The notes: a model not told the origin generated them from the sequence alone. Positions 7,556 to 17,500 are shown, numbered from the stretch's first letter. The stretch: 64,000 bases of DNA from Cognatishimia maritima (GCF_900129685.1 NZ_FQWM01000001.1:956791-1020790); one strand, 5' to 3'. Made by a program: numbers and translations.

Positions 7556-7954
7556 TTAGCCAAAGACACGGTGGATCGCGCTGAGCGCCAATCCAAACGT
7601 CAGAAATTGCTCAAAGGAGGTGAGCGCCTCTGTCCGCATCCAAGCCGGGATCGAGGGCACATCGTATTTGGCAGGTTCGGTCAGTGTCATATAAGCCCCA
7701 AGAAAACCCCCAAAGGCACCCGCGACCAGAAGCCCACCCAACCAAGTGACCTCTCCTCCCTGCCAGCTTTGCAGGGCGAAGCTCATGATCAGCGCCTGAA
7801 TGATCATAGTCAGAAAGCCGAGCGGCATGATGATTTTGTCACGTAAGATGCCGACGCTGTCGTAATGCGCCTTGTTCAGCACAAAGTGTGATGTGCCCTG
7901 CACAGCGAATGTGATGACGACAAAAGCAAGGACGGAAAGAACGTGGACGATCAT
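7556..7954 (-). CDS. small integral membrane protein divergent from an HxlR regulator
   Basis: This 132-residue protein has four hydrophobic segments: an N-terminal helix (IVHVLSVLAFVVITFAVQG), MPLGFLTMIIQALIMSFAL, WLGGLLVAGAFGGFLGAYMT and a C-terminal FLTFGLALSAIH segment. The ATG at 7954 has AAAGGTCACC immediately upstream, which decides the start over an in-frame codon at 8002. I do not recognise the family. It is divergent from the HxlR regulator at 8082, with direct repeats between them, and is therefore the likely target of that regulator. Confidence 0.7.
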   Translation of the reverse strand: MIVHVLSVLAFVVITFAVQGTSHFVLNKAHYDSVGILRDKIIMPLGFLTMIIQALIMSFALQSWQGGEVTWLGGLLVAGAFGGFLGAYMTLTEPAKYDVPSIPAWMRTEALTSFEQFLTFGLALSAIHRVFG

Positions 7955-8006
7955 GGGTGACCTTTCTTGTTTGGGTGAAATGGGACCCTGCCCGCAATTC
8001 ACTTTT

Positions 8007-8061
8007 ATTTTGCAAGTGATTTACAGATTGCGTGAGTCGCTTTTGATTTGCAAGTGATTTT
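8007..8061. promoter_or_regulatory. paired direct repeats, likely HxlR operator
   Basis: The 14-mer TTTGCAAGTGATTT occurs twice, at 8009-8022 and 8047-8060, offset by 38 bp. AATTCACTT just upstream (about 7996-8005) is an inverted partial copy. The repeats fill the divergent promoter region between the membrane protein gene and the HxlR regulator gene. Identification as the operator is inference. Confidence 0.6.
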
Positions 8062-8081
8062 GAAACCCCTACATTGGCTGC

Positions 8082-8522
8082 ATGGCAAAGACAGGTTCAA
8101 TGGAATGGCAAGGCTGCCCTGTGCGCTATGCGGCGGGGATTTTCGGCGACAAATGGAGTTTCGTGTTGCTGCGCGACGTCCTGCTGCACGGCAAGCGTTA
8201 CTATGGGGATTTCCTCGCCTCCGAAGAAGGTATTTCCACCAATGTCCTCGCCAGCCGACTTGCTGACCTAGAGGCCTCAGGCATGCTGACACGCCATCAG
8301 GACCCGGAAAAACGGAGCCGTGTCTTTTATTTGCCGACCCGCAAGGCGCGTGACCTGTTGCCTGCGCTTTTGGCGATGATGGTCTGGTCTGTTGACCATG
8401 ATCCAGACACCAAAGCGCCTGAAAGTTTTGCGCCCTTCGTGAAACAGGACATGGCACGCGCCGTGCGCTGGTATGAGGCGCAGATCGACAAGGCGAATGC
8501 CCCTTTACTGGATAAACTCTGA
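8082..8522 (+). CDS. HxlR-family transcriptional regulator
   Basis: This 146-residue winged-helix regulator belongs to the HxlR (DUF24) family. It has the family start CPVRYAAGIFGDKWSFVLLRD with the conserved cysteine at residue 12, then the recognition helix region ISTNVLASRLADLEASGML and the wing RSRVFYLPT. Many HxlR proteins sense redox or electrophile stress through the N-terminal cysteine; whether this one does is inference. It is divergent from a small membrane protein gene, and repeated TTTGCAAGTGATTT elements lie between them. The C-terminal extension (about 40 residues) is unremarkable. Confidence 0.9.
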   Translation: MAKTGSMEWQGCPVRYAAGIFGDKWSFVLLRDVLLHGKRYYGDFLASEEGISTNVLASRLADLEASGMLTRHQDPEKRSRVFYLPTRKARDLLPALLAMMVWSVDHDPDTKAPESFAPFVKQDMARAVRWYEAQIDKANAPLLDKL

Positions 8523-8603
8523 CGCCGGGTCAATTTTTTGCTTTCAGACGCTGGACCTTGTCCCTGCCGCTGGATAACGTCGATCCATTGGGAGAACATG
8601 GCT

Positions 8604-9245
8604 ATGGAAGACCAACAGACTGAGCCAAAGAAACTCAGCCGCATTCAGCAGCGCAATCGCGAATTGATCATCGATGCCGCGCTTGATGTGTTCTCTCAGC
8701 ATGGGTTTCGCGGGGCGACGCTGGACCAGATTGCGGAAAGCTCCGGCCTCTCAAAGCCCAACATTTTGTATTATTTTGCGGGCAAAGAAGACATCTATGT
8801 CACGCTGTTGAACCAGATGCTGTCCAGTTGGTCCGATCCATTGCAGGCGCTTAAGGCGGATGGCGATCCGATCACCGAAATTCTGGCCTATGTGGATCGC
8901 AAGATGGACATGACCCGCGCCTACCCTAGGGAAAGCCGGTTGTTCGCGAATGAGATCATTCAAGGCGGTTCACGAGTGATGGAGCATCTGCAGGCAGACG
9001 TCAAAGCGCTGTTTGATGAAAAGGTCGCCGTCATACAGGGCTGGGTGGATGCAGGACGGCTGGCACCGGTTGATCCACGCCATTTGATCACCTCGATCTG
9101 GGCGACAACTCAGCATTATGCGGATTTTGATGCGCAGATTCAGGTGCTGCTTGGCCCCGGAGACCAAGTGATAGACCAAGGCACCGAATATCTGACAACC
9201 CTTTTCGCCAAAGCCCTTAAGCCAGAGCCTCAGGCCGCCGAATAA
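8604..9245 (+). CDS. TetR-family regulator, RutR-like
   Basis: This 213-residue TetR regulator has an N-terminal helix-turn-helix (AALDVFSQHGFRGATLDQIAESSGLSKPNILYYFAGKE split over residues about 25-65). The C-terminal ligand domain closely follows RutR of Escherichia coli (EKVAVIQGWVDAGRLAPVDP and IWATTQHYADF). RutR responds to uracil and controls pyrimidine catabolism. No rut genes are in this window, so the target is not known. Start choice: GGAGA at 8591-8595 is 8 bases from ATG 8604 and only 2 from ATG 8598, so 8604 is preferred. It is followed by a convergent LysR gene. Confidence 0.85.
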   Translation: MEDQQTEPKKLSRIQQRNRELIIDAALDVFSQHGFRGATLDQIAESSGLSKPNILYYFAGKEDIYVTLLNQMLSSWSDPLQALKADGDPITEILAYVDRKMDMTRAYPRESRLFANEIIQGGSRVMEHLQADVKALFDEKVAVIQGWVDAGRLAPVDPRHLITSIWATTQHYADFDAQIQVLLGPGDQVIDQGTEYLTTLFAKALKPEPQAAE

Positions 9246-9267
9246 CCTATTCGTCGCTGGTACAGGG

Positions 9268-10185
9268 CTAAGGTTTACGTCCCTGTGCCAGAATTTTTTG
9301 CGCCTCGCTGCGCAGGATATCTGCCAAAATCTCACTTCCAGGTCGTGGTTCAGGCAATTGCGGTTGCACCAGTACGATTTCGCGCGCAGCGGCGTCATCT
9401 GACAGAAAATGCAGGCTGACGTCTGTTCCTCGCTGAGCCTCTGTTGCAGCGTAGATATTGGGTAGGATCGCGATCCCCGCCCCCATGGCCGCCATAAGGC
9501 GGATCGCATCAAGGCTGGTGCCTTCGTATTCGTCTGACACCCGCCCCCCGGCCCCGGCGGCCATCCCCGCCACGACATGGGACAGCCGGTGCCCCGCGCC
9601 CAGCGTCAGAAAGGTCTGCCCGGCGAGATCTGCAAGCGACAAAGTCGCGGGCAAGTCGGCCAACGGATGATCCTGCGCCATGGCGGCCCACAGGCGTTCT
9701 GTAAACAGGTGTGTTTTCTGCGCGCCGGGGTGATCTTCGGGGGTCGAGATGATCATATCCAGCCGCCCGCTGCGCAGCCCCTCGTCCAAATCACGCGTGC
9801 TTTCCTCACGCACGATCAGGCGGAAATGGGGGTGCTCTTTGTGCAAACGCCGCACCACGCCGGGCAGCAGGTAAGGCCCGATTGAGGGCAAAACCCCAAG
9901 GCGCAAACGGCCATGGAAAATGCCGCCGCCCTGTGCGGACGCCCGAAGGTCTTGGATTTCATGCAGAATTTGGCGCGCACGCCGGACGACCTCCTCGCCC
10001 ACAGGTGTGACTTTCGCCCCTTTTCGCCCGCGCTGAAACAGGGTGACACCAAGATCGGCTTCGACCTCTGCCAACTGAGACGAAAGGCTTGGTTGGCTGA
10101 CATTCAGCTGCTCTGCGGCCAAGCCAACTTGGCCGGTGTCGGCCACGGCCACTATATATTCTAACTGACGCAGCGTGGGTCGCAT
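9268..10185 (-). CDS. OxyR-like LysR-family regulator lacking cysteine
   Basis: This 305-residue LysR-type regulator has an N-terminal winged helix-turn-helix (LRQLEYIVAVADTGQVGLAA, QLNVSQPSLSSQLAEVE) and a substrate-binding-type effector domain that resembles OxyR (GVLPSIGPYLLP, LGAGHRL, GAGIAILP). The region where OxyR carries its redox cysteine reads GAGHRLSHVV, and there is no cysteine anywhere in the protein. Peroxide sensing by disulfide is therefore impossible. It is divergent from nhaA-sbtA with a 101-bp intergenic region containing an ATAG-N7-CTAT element, so it probably controls that operon in response to another signal. Confidence 0.87.
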   Translation of the reverse strand: MRPTLRQLEYIVAVADTGQVGLAAEQLNVSQPSLSSQLAEVEADLGVTLFQRGRKGAKVTPVGEEVVRRARQILHEIQDLRASAQGGGIFHGRLRLGVLPSIGPYLLPGVVRRLHKEHPHFRLIVREESTRDLDEGLRSGRLDMIISTPEDHPGAQKTHLFTERLWAAMAQDHPLADLPATLSLADLAGQTFLTLGAGHRLSHVVAGMAAGAGGRVSDEYEGTSLDAIRLMAAMGAGIAILPNIYAATEAQRGTDVSLHFLSDDAAAREIVLVQPQLPEPRPGSEILADILRSEAQKILAQGRKP

Positions 10186-10189
10186 TTAC

Positions 10190-10240
10190 ATAGCCCCAAC
10201 CTATGAAAAACAGAGAAAACATATATTTGAATCTATGTTA
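10190..10240. promoter_or_regulatory. LysR-type operator in the nhaA promoter region
   Basis: ATAG-N7-CTAT lies at 10190-10204 (ATAG CCCCAAC CTAT), which also satisfies the LysR T-N11-A pattern. A second inverted repeat, AACATA-N10-TATGTT, lies at about 10218-10239. Together they resemble the tandem half-site layout of OxyR-type operators. Binding is inferred. Confidence 0.55.
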
Positions 10241-10286
10241 TGATCAACCCATATCAGCGCCAAAGGCTTAAACTGTCGGGGACACC

Positions 10287-11480
10287 ATGGATAAGGCACT
10301 TTCGAAAATTCAAAACTTTATGAAGCTTGAGGCCAGCGCGGGCTTGATCCTGATGGGCGTGGCGGTCCTCGCGATGCTGGCGGCGAATACGGGCTTTGCC
10401 CCGCTTTATGACAGCATATTGGGGGCCAATATCCGCATCGGCATTGCCAGCTTTGAGATTTCAAAGCCCGCCCTGCTGTGGATCAACGACGGCTTGATGG
10501 CGATCTTCTTTTTCCTTGTCGGGCTAGAGATCAAACGCGAAGTGCTGGACGGCGAATTGTCGAGTTTCGATAAGGCGGTGCTGCCGATCCTTGCTGCGAT
10601 TGGCGGTATGGCAGTGCCTGCGGCTGTCTTTGTGATGCTGAACTTCGGCACACCAGAGAACCTGAATGGCTGGGCGGTACCGACAGCCACAGACATCGCC
10701 TTTGCCCTTGGCATTCTGGCGCTGCTTGGAACGCGCGCGCCTGTCGCATTGAAAGTCTTCCTGTTGGCGGTTGCCATCATCGACGACCTAGGCGCAATTG
10801 TGATCATCGCGGTCTTCTACACCTCTGATCTGTCGACCAACGCCCTGACATTCTCGATGCTGGGCTTTGCCTTGGCGGTGGGGCTGAACCGGATGGGCGT
10901 GCAGAAACTGACGCCTTACCTGATTATCGGCATTGTCATGTGGGTCTTTGTTCTGAAATCCGGCGTGCATGCGACCTTGGCCGGTGTGATGATCGCGCTG
11001 ACCATTCCTTTGAAACGCAAGGATGGCGACAAGGCACTGCTGCACCGGCTTGAGCATGGGCTGCATCCCTGGGTCGCGTTCCTGATCCTGCCAATCTTTG
11101 CCTTCGCCAATGCGGGTGTCACGCTGAAAGGTCTGTCGATGGATGACCTGACACAGCCGCTGACACTGGGCATTATCCTGGGGCTGTTTGTCGGCAAGCA
11201 AGTTGGTGTTTTGGCCGCGACCTGGATTGGCATCAAAAGCGGGCTGGCGAGACTGCCCGAGGGTGTCAATTGGCGGCACGTCTATGGGGTTGCCTGCCTG
11301 ACCGGTGTTGGCTTCACCATGAGCCTGTTTATTGGATCGCTGGCCTTTGGTGCAGACGAGACGATGAATGCGGTGCGGCTGGGTGTCGTCTGCGGGTCGA
11401 TCTTGTCGGGCCTGCTTGGGTTTGCCGTGTTGCGAAGCGCGGCGCAGGATCCGGCCACAAAACCAATCACATCTAACTAA
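10287..11480 (+). CDS. nhaA: Na+/H+ antiporter NhaA
   Basis: NhaA exports sodium in exchange for protons across the inner membrane. The 397-residue protein has the typical start (KLEASAGLILMGVAVLAMLAAN) and the ion-binding aspartate pair in AIIDDLGAIVI (about residues 170-174). It also has the conserved PTATDIAFALG segment and the C-terminal VACLTGVGFTMSLFIGSLAF helix. About eleven to twelve membrane spans are expected. It is the first gene of a two-gene operon with an SbtA-type bicarbonate transporter 22 bases downstream, and is divergent from a LysR regulator. The pairing suggests that it restores the sodium gradient consumed by SbtA. Confidence 0.95.
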   Translation: MDKALSKIQNFMKLEASAGLILMGVAVLAMLAANTGFAPLYDSILGANIRIGIASFEISKPALLWINDGLMAIFFFLVGLEIKREVLDGELSSFDKAVLPILAAIGGMAVPAAVFVMLNFGTPENLNGWAVPTATDIAFALGILALLGTRAPVALKVFLLAVAIIDDLGAIVIIAVFYTSDLSTNALTFSMLGFALAVGLNRMGVQKLTPYLIIGIVMWVFVLKSGVHATLAGVMIALTIPLKRKDGDKALLHRLEHGLHPWVAFLILPIFAFANAGVTLKGLSMDDLTQPLTLGIILGLFVGKQVGVLAATWIGIKSGLARLPEGVNWRHVYGVACLTGVGFTMSLFIGSLAFGADETMNAVRLGVVCGSILSGLLGFAVLRSAAQDPATKPITSN

Positions 11481-11502
11481 CCAAGTTTCCAAGGGGACAG
11501 CT

Positions 11503-12471
11503 ATGGAACTTTCAATCGCCTCTCTGGCGAGCAATCTGCTCGCGCCTACGATCCTGTTTTTCATCCTCGGCCTGATCGCCGCCGTGGCCCGTAGCGACCT
11601 GTCGATCCCGGAAGGCGCGGCCAAGATCATGTCGATCTATCTGCTGCTGGCCATTGGTTTCAAAGGCGGGGCAGCGGTTGCCAAAAGCGGTGTCGACGGG
11701 CAATTGATCGCAAGCCTTCTGGCCGGGATTGTGCTGTCGTTTGTGCTGCCTTTCGTGGCCTACGCCCTGCTGAAGGCTATGACGCGGCTAGACGGGTTAA
11801 ACGCGGCGGCTGTTGCGGGGCATTATGGGTCGATTTCCATCGTGACCTTTGTGACCGCCGTCAGCCTGCTTGAGGCGCGCGGGATTGCGTCGGAGGGCTA
11901 TATGGTCGCCGTTGCCGCCGTGATGGAGGTGCCTGCGATTATGTCTGCCCTTTGGCTGGCCGCGCGCAAAGGCGGCACTTCGGCGGTGGATTGTTCGCTG
12001 CTGCGGCACATCCTTGGCAATGGGTCGATTGTCTTGTTGATCGGGTCCTTCACCATTGGCGCCGTCACCGGCGAAAGCGGCCTGAACGATTTGCATCCCT
12101 TTATTGTTGTCCCCTTCACGGGCGTACTGGCGATCTTCCTACTGGACATGGGCCTGTCTGCCGGTCGCAGCCTGATGGAAAACAAAAAGGAGATTTCAGG
12201 CGGCTTGCTGGCCTTTGGCTGTGTCATGCCGATTATCGGCAGCCTGTTCGGGCTGGCGCTGGCAAAGCTGGTGGGTGTGTCCCTGGGCGGAACATTCCTG
12301 ATGATGGTGCTGAGCGCCTCGGCCTCTTATATTGCGGTTCCAGCCGCGATGCGGCTAGCGCTTCCGCAAGCCAAATCCGGTATCTACCTGTCACTGGCGT
12401 TGGGGGTCACTTTCCCCTTCAACCTGACGCTGGGGATGCCCCTATATTTCCTGCTGGCCAGCCTGTTCTGA
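11503..12471 (+). CDS. sbtA: SbtA-type sodium-dependent bicarbonate transporter
   Basis: This 322-residue integral membrane protein belongs to the SbtA (DUF897) family, which imports bicarbonate together with sodium. Visible family features are the N-terminal NLLAPTILFFILGLIAAVA and YLLLAIGFKGG, the HYGSISIVTF loop (about residues 105-115), and a second inverted half with GGTFLMMVLSASASYIAVPA (about residues 264-283). The start at 11503 has AAGGGGACAGCT upstream. It is cotranscribed with nhaA. The PII-like partner sbtB, usual in cyanobacteria, is absent here. The substrate could also be another small anion, but the family assignment is good. Confidence 0.85.
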   Translation: MELSIASLASNLLAPTILFFILGLIAAVARSDLSIPEGAAKIMSIYLLLAIGFKGGAAVAKSGVDGQLIASLLAGIVLSFVLPFVAYALLKAMTRLDGLNAAAVAGHYGSISIVTFVTAVSLLEARGIASEGYMVAVAAVMEVPAIMSALWLAARKGGTSAVDCSLLRHILGNGSIVLLIGSFTIGAVTGESGLNDLHPFIVVPFTGVLAIFLLDMGLSAGRSLMENKKEISGGLLAFGCVMPIIGSLFGLALAKLVGVSLGGTFLMMVLSASASYIAVPAAMRLALPQAKSGIYLSLALGVTFPFNLTLGMPLYFLLASLF

Positions 12472-12517
12472 TCTGGCGCGCAAAACGTTCCAACGAAAAC
12501 GGCGATATCTCGCTGGT

Positions 12518-12542
12518 CTGCCCAAAAGCACAATTTGGGCAG
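12518..12542 (+). terminator. stem-loop after sbtA
   Basis: A perfect 9-bp inverted repeat, CTGCCCAAA/TTTGGGCAG (12518-12526 with 12534-12542), lies 46 bases after the sbtA stop. It lacks a T tract, so it is a weak or rho-assisted terminator or an mRNA end stabiliser. The rest of the 258-bp gap before tamA shows nothing recognisable. Confidence 0.45.
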
Positions 12543-12729
12543 GCCATCCTGCTCTTCAATCGGCTAAATTCAACGGGCTTTGACGCAGCACCTAAAAAGG
12601 CGGTGATCTAGGTCTTTTCACCATGTGCTTTCCCGCATGACGTTCTATGTTGAAAGGGAACGCGGGGGATGGGATCGCGTGGTTGATCCCCGTTTTCACC
12701 GTGGCTCTGTACCGTGTTTGAGGACGAAT

Positions 12730-14532
12730 ATGACCATCGTTGCCCCTGTAAAATCCCGACTGTGCCGCCTTCTTTTGGTTGCGATGGTGCTGCCATCGGC
12801 GCTTGGGGCGTTTGAGTTCAAGATGGGCACGCCGGGCGCGCCAGAGTCGTTGTCTGATGACCTGCGCGCAACGTCTTTGGTCGCGGGGCTGAGAAGCGAC
12901 AAAGACGCTCAGCCAATTGATGTTTTGGCGGCAGCGCGGTCGGACTACCAACGCTTGTTAGCTGTGCTTTATGATGCGGGTTATTATGGGCCGGTGATTT
13001 CGATCCGCGTGGACGGCAAAGAAGCCGCCGACATGTCGCCCCTGCGGGTGCCGCAATCCATTGGGCGGATTGATATTCAGGTCACGCCGGGAAAAGCGTT
13101 CCGGTTTTCCGAGGCCAAAATCGCCCCGCGCGCACCGCAAAGCACCCCGCCTGAGGGGTACGCCAAGGGAAAGCGCGCCCGTGCTGGTGTCATCCGTGAG
13201 GCGGTGGACACTGCGATCAGTGACTGGCGCGATATTGGCCACGCCAAAGCCGCAGTGTCGTCGCAAATGCTGACTGCCAACCACGCCCGCGCACAGATGT
13301 TGGCGGATATCCGTCTGTCGCCGGGGCCACAGCTGCGGTTTGGTAAGTTGATCCTCCCGCCCGAGGGCAATGTCAGGTCTGAACGCATTCGCGAAATTGC
13401 AGGCATTCCAAGTGGGCAGATGTTTTCCCCAACCGAACTACGGCGCACCGGCCAGCGCCTGCGTCGGACGGGCACGTTTCGGTCGGTCGTGGTGAAAGAG
13501 GCAGAGGTGCCCAACGCGGACGGCACATTGGATATCGAACTGGAATTGGTAGAGGCCAAACCGCGCCGTTTTGGTCTTGGCGCTGAACTTGGCTCAATCG
13601 AAGGGCTGTCGCTATCGGGCTTTTGGATGCATCGCAATCTGCTTGGTGGGGCGGAACGGCTGCGCTTTGACGCCGAGGTATCGGGCATTTCCGGCCAAAC
13701 GGGCGGGATTGATTACCTGCTCGGCGCGCGATTTGATCGCCCAGCCACATTTAACCCCGACACAACATTCTATCTGGAAAGCCGTCTGGAACGCGAAGAT
13801 GAGCCGGATTACCTGGAAAACAGCGCTTTGCTTGAGGCAGGTCTGACCCGGGTTCTGAACGATGAATTCAGCGGTTCGATTGCCGTCGCCTATAGCTATT
13901 CGGACATCACCGATGACCTTGGCGAACGACAGTTGACCTATCTGCAATTGCCCACCGTTCTGACCTACGACAATCGCGATGAGGAACTCGACGCGACCAA
14001 AGGCTATTTTGCCGAGGTCGAACTGACGCCGTTTTTTGAATTCAACAGCAGTTCTACAGGCGCGCGGCTTTACGCAGATACGCGAGGGTATTTTTCGCCG
14101 GGACAGTCAGACCGGCTGACAGCGGCGCTGCGCTTTCAGATCGGAACTGTTGTGGGCGCGGATATCACCGACATTGCGCCCAATATGCTGTTCTTTTCTG
14201 GCGGTGCTGGCACGGTGCGGGGACAGCCCTATCAATCGCTGGCGGTTGACCTTGGCGGCGGCACCATGGTGGGCGGGCGGTCCTTCCTAGGAGCCTCTGC
14301 CGAGGTGCGCACCAAAGTCAGCGACAGTTGGTCGGTCGTCGCCTTCTCTGATGCGGGCTACGTCGGCGAAGACAGCTTTGGCAACGGTGACGGCGACTGG
14401 CATTTCGGCGCGGGATTGGGCGTGCGGTATCACACGAGCCTTGGCCCCATTCGTTTGGACATCGCAGCGCCAGTTGGTTCGAATGCGGGCAATAATGTCG
14501 AGTTTTACATCGGGATCGGGCAGGCCTTCTGA
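12730..14532 (+). CDS. tamA: translocation and assembly module outer-membrane protein TamA
   Basis: TamA is an Omp85-family outer-membrane protein that works with TamB in assembling outer-membrane proteins and in envelope lipid homeostasis. The 600-residue product has a signal peptide (basic KSRLCR, then LLLVAMVLPSALGA), POTRA domains in the N-terminal half (for example YDAGYYGPVISIRVDG and LRRTGTFRSVVVKEA), and a C-terminal beta-barrel of the Omp85 type. The VRGQPYQSL segment, with the conserved RG, marks loop 6, and the final strand ends in F (FYIGIGQAF). The start at 12730 follows GAGGACGAAT. tamB overlaps by one base. Confidence 0.93.
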   Translation: MTIVAPVKSRLCRLLLVAMVLPSALGAFEFKMGTPGAPESLSDDLRATSLVAGLRSDKDAQPIDVLAAARSDYQRLLAVLYDAGYYGPVISIRVDGKEAADMSPLRVPQSIGRIDIQVTPGKAFRFSEAKIAPRAPQSTPPEGYAKGKRARAGVIREAVDTAISDWRDIGHAKAAVSSQMLTANHARAQMLADIRLSPGPQLRFGKLILPPEGNVRSERIREIAGIPSGQMFSPTELRRTGQRLRRTGTFRSVVVKEAEVPNADGTLDIELELVEAKPRRFGLGAELGSIEGLSLSGFWMHRNLLGGAERLRFDAEVSGISGQTGGIDYLLGARFDRPATFNPDTTFYLESRLEREDEPDYLENSALLEAGLTRVLNDEFSGSIAVAYSYSDITDDLGERQLTYLQLPTVLTYDNRDEELDATKGYFAEVELTPFFEFNSSSTGARLYADTRGYFSPGQSDRLTAALRFQIGTVVGADITDIAPNMLFFSGGAGTVRGQPYQSLAVDLGGGTMVGGRSFLGASAEVRTKVSDSWSVVAFSDAGYVGEDSFGNGDGDWHFGAGLGVRYHTSLGPIRLDIAAPVGSNAGNNVEFYIGIGQAF

Positions 14533-17500
14533 TGCGCGTATTTGTGAATTTCATTTTCCCTTTGCTGTTGGCGGTTGCCTTTTGGGCCGCCCCGCCGGTC
14601 GCTGCACAAGACAGCACATCGGAGGTGGCAGAGAAATCCGCGCTGGAAAACTGGTTGCAAGACACGCTGTCTGAGGCAGGCCGCGAGGTGACCATCAACG
14701 GGTTTGCCGGGGCATTTTCGTCGAACGCGACCTTTGACGAACTGACCATCGCCGATGACGAAGGCATCTGGCTGCGCATTTCCAAAGCGAGCCTTGTGTG
14801 GTCGCGCAGTGCGCTTCTGTCGGGCCGCGTCGATATCAATGAAATCTCAGCAGAGAAGGTGGAGGTGCTGCGCAAACCTTTGGCGCAGGCTGCTGTTTCG
14901 GCAGAGGACAGTGAGTCTTGGCAATTCACGGTGCCGGAACTGCCCGTCTCCGTCGAAATCGACGCGTTGGACATCAAAGACATTTCCTTCGACGCAAGCG
15001 TCTTGGGGCAGGCCCTGAACCTCGCGCTGACGGGCAAAGCGACCCTTGCGGGTGGCGCTGCGGATGTGGATATCAAGGCGCTGCGCAGCGACGATTTGGG
15101 CGAGTTCAATTTCGCTGCCAAATTCGCCAATGAAACGCGCCAATTGACCCTTGATCTGGGCTTCCGTGAAGCTGCGGGCGGGATGGTCGCGACCTTGCTG
15201 AAAATCCCCGACACACCGGCGCTGGCGTTTTCTGTCAAAGGTGACGCGCCGCTTGAGGAGTTCACCGCCGACATCGCGCTGCAAACTGATGCGGACACGC
15301 AGTTTGGCGGCACCGTTAGATTGACGGAAACCACAACAGAAACCGGACCCGAGCGCCGTATCCAAGCCGCACTATCAGGCGACCTGCGCCCGCTGTTCAT
15401 CGCGGATTATCACCCGTTTTTTGGCGCACGGTCAGAGCTGACATTGGATGTTCTTCGACCGACCAGCGGGCTGACCGATGTGCAGGTTTTCAGCCTGCAG
15501 ACAGGGTTATTGCAGCTGAATGGCGCGGTGCTGCTGGATGTGGGCGGCCTCCCGAAAGCCTTTGATGTGACCGGGCAGATCACTTCTGATACCCCGGTGC
15601 GTTTGCCGACTTCGGACGTGCCGACGACACTGCGGTCCCTGCGATTGGAGGCCGATTTTGACGATACAAGATCCAACGTCTGGAACGCCGATATCTCCAT
15701 CAGCGACTTTGAACGCGACAGTATCCGCCTGCCCTCACTTGCACTGATTGGCACCGGCAATATCGATCGACTGCCGGTCCGCGAAATCTCTGGCACGTTC
15801 TCCGCGACGGCAGATGGGCTTGCATTTGACGCTGCTAAGCTGGCAGAGGCCTTTGATGGCACCTATCAGGCCAGCGCGGCGTTTTCCTGGGTGCAGGATG
15901 GCTTGCTACGTTTTGACAAACTGCAACTGCGGTCAGACGCCGTGCAACTAGCGGCGGCTGGTACGCTGGGCACCTTGGCCGAAGGCTTCCCGCTAGAAGG
16001 ACGCGGGACCCTGATTGCCAATGACCTCTCGCGCTACTCGCTGCTGGCAGGACGTGACATCGCGGGGTCTGCACATCTTGACCTGTCCGGGCGCTACGAC
16101 ATCCTTGGCGGTGGCTTTGACGCCGCTGTGTTTGGCGCGACCGAGGACTTAAAAGTCAGCGAACCGCGCCTTGATCCGTTGCTGGCGGGCCGCGCACGTC
16201 TGCGGGTGGTGGCCGAACGCTCTCCTGAGGGGACCGAGCTGCGGGTCCTCAACCTGCACACGGATGCGGCGCAGATCGATGCGACCGGATCAATAGATGC
16301 CAATGCCGGACAGTTGCAGCTTGAGGCAAGGCTTGTTGAATTGGCGCTTGTCGAACCGAAACTATCGGGGCCGGCGGATGTCAGCACGGACTTTGGCTGG
16401 ACCAGCGATCAAGGGATCAGCATGCGTGATCTGGTGGCCAATGTCGCTGGCACGTCAATCACCGGCTCGCTGACCTCTCCGGAGGATGCGCTTTTCGCAG
16501 CCTTTGACGGTGACCTGCATGTCACTAGCCCGGATATCGCGGTCTTCTCGGATCTTGCTGGGCGGGCGCTTCGTGGGGCGATTGATATTAACCTCAAAGG
16601 CTCTGCCAATCTGAACGAGGCGCGATATGCGCTGCAATCGGTTCTGACGGCCGATAATTTGCAGACTGGGATTGCCCAGCTTGACCCCTTATTGCGTGGA
16701 GAGATGAAAGGGCAGATCGATATTGGCCTCGCTAACGATCTGCTGCGGATCACCGAAATCCGCCTGCGCAGCCCGCAGGCTTTTGTGACCGCCCAAGGCG
16801 AAGATGGGCGAGACCGGGTTGAATTTGAACTGGGTCTTGAGAACCTCGGCCTTTTGGTGCCGGAGTATAGCGGCCCGTTGCGGGCAGATGGACAATTGCG
16901 GTTTGATGAAAACGCGCCGCGAAACATCGCGGTCCGCGCCACAGGTACAGGCCCCGGTGGCATTGCGTTGCAAGCGAATGGTACGCTGTTTGATCTTGGG
17001 CAGCGCCTTGATATCGCTTTGACGGGCTCGGCACCCCTTGCGCTGGCAAACCCTTTTATCGCGCCCAATTCCATCCAAGGGGCGTCACGGTTTGATCTCC
17101 AACTGCGCGGTGCGCCGTCAGTGGCGGCGTTAAGTGGGCAGCTCGACCTTAGCGACGGGCGCATGGCCATGCCTGACAGCGGGATTGTGCTGTCTGGGCT
17201 GGCAGGCGACGTGCGGTTTGCCGCCACAGAAGCGCGGCTGAACATTCGTGCGCAGTCAGGCGAAGGTGGTACGGTGACCGTGCAAGGGCCGGTTTCGTTG
17301 CAAGCGCCCAATCGCGCAAACCTGTCCATCGCTTTGGCAAATTTCGGCATCTCCGACCCGGAACTGTTTCAAACAAGCCTTGATGGAACCGTGACCGTGG
17401 ATGGCCCATTGCAGGGGCAGGCCCTGATCGCAGGGCGGGTTAACCTTGGACGCACAGAGATCGTCGTACCCTCGGGCAGCCCGATAGGCAGTTCTGGTCT

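Noticed and set aside
14318..15400. 360-codon minus-strand frame over tamA/tamB
   Set aside because: Antisense shadow: low-complexity serine/alanine-rich translation, no domain, while tamA and tamB are clear.
16409..17350. 313-codon minus-strand frame over tamB
   Set aside because: Antisense shadow with no family features.
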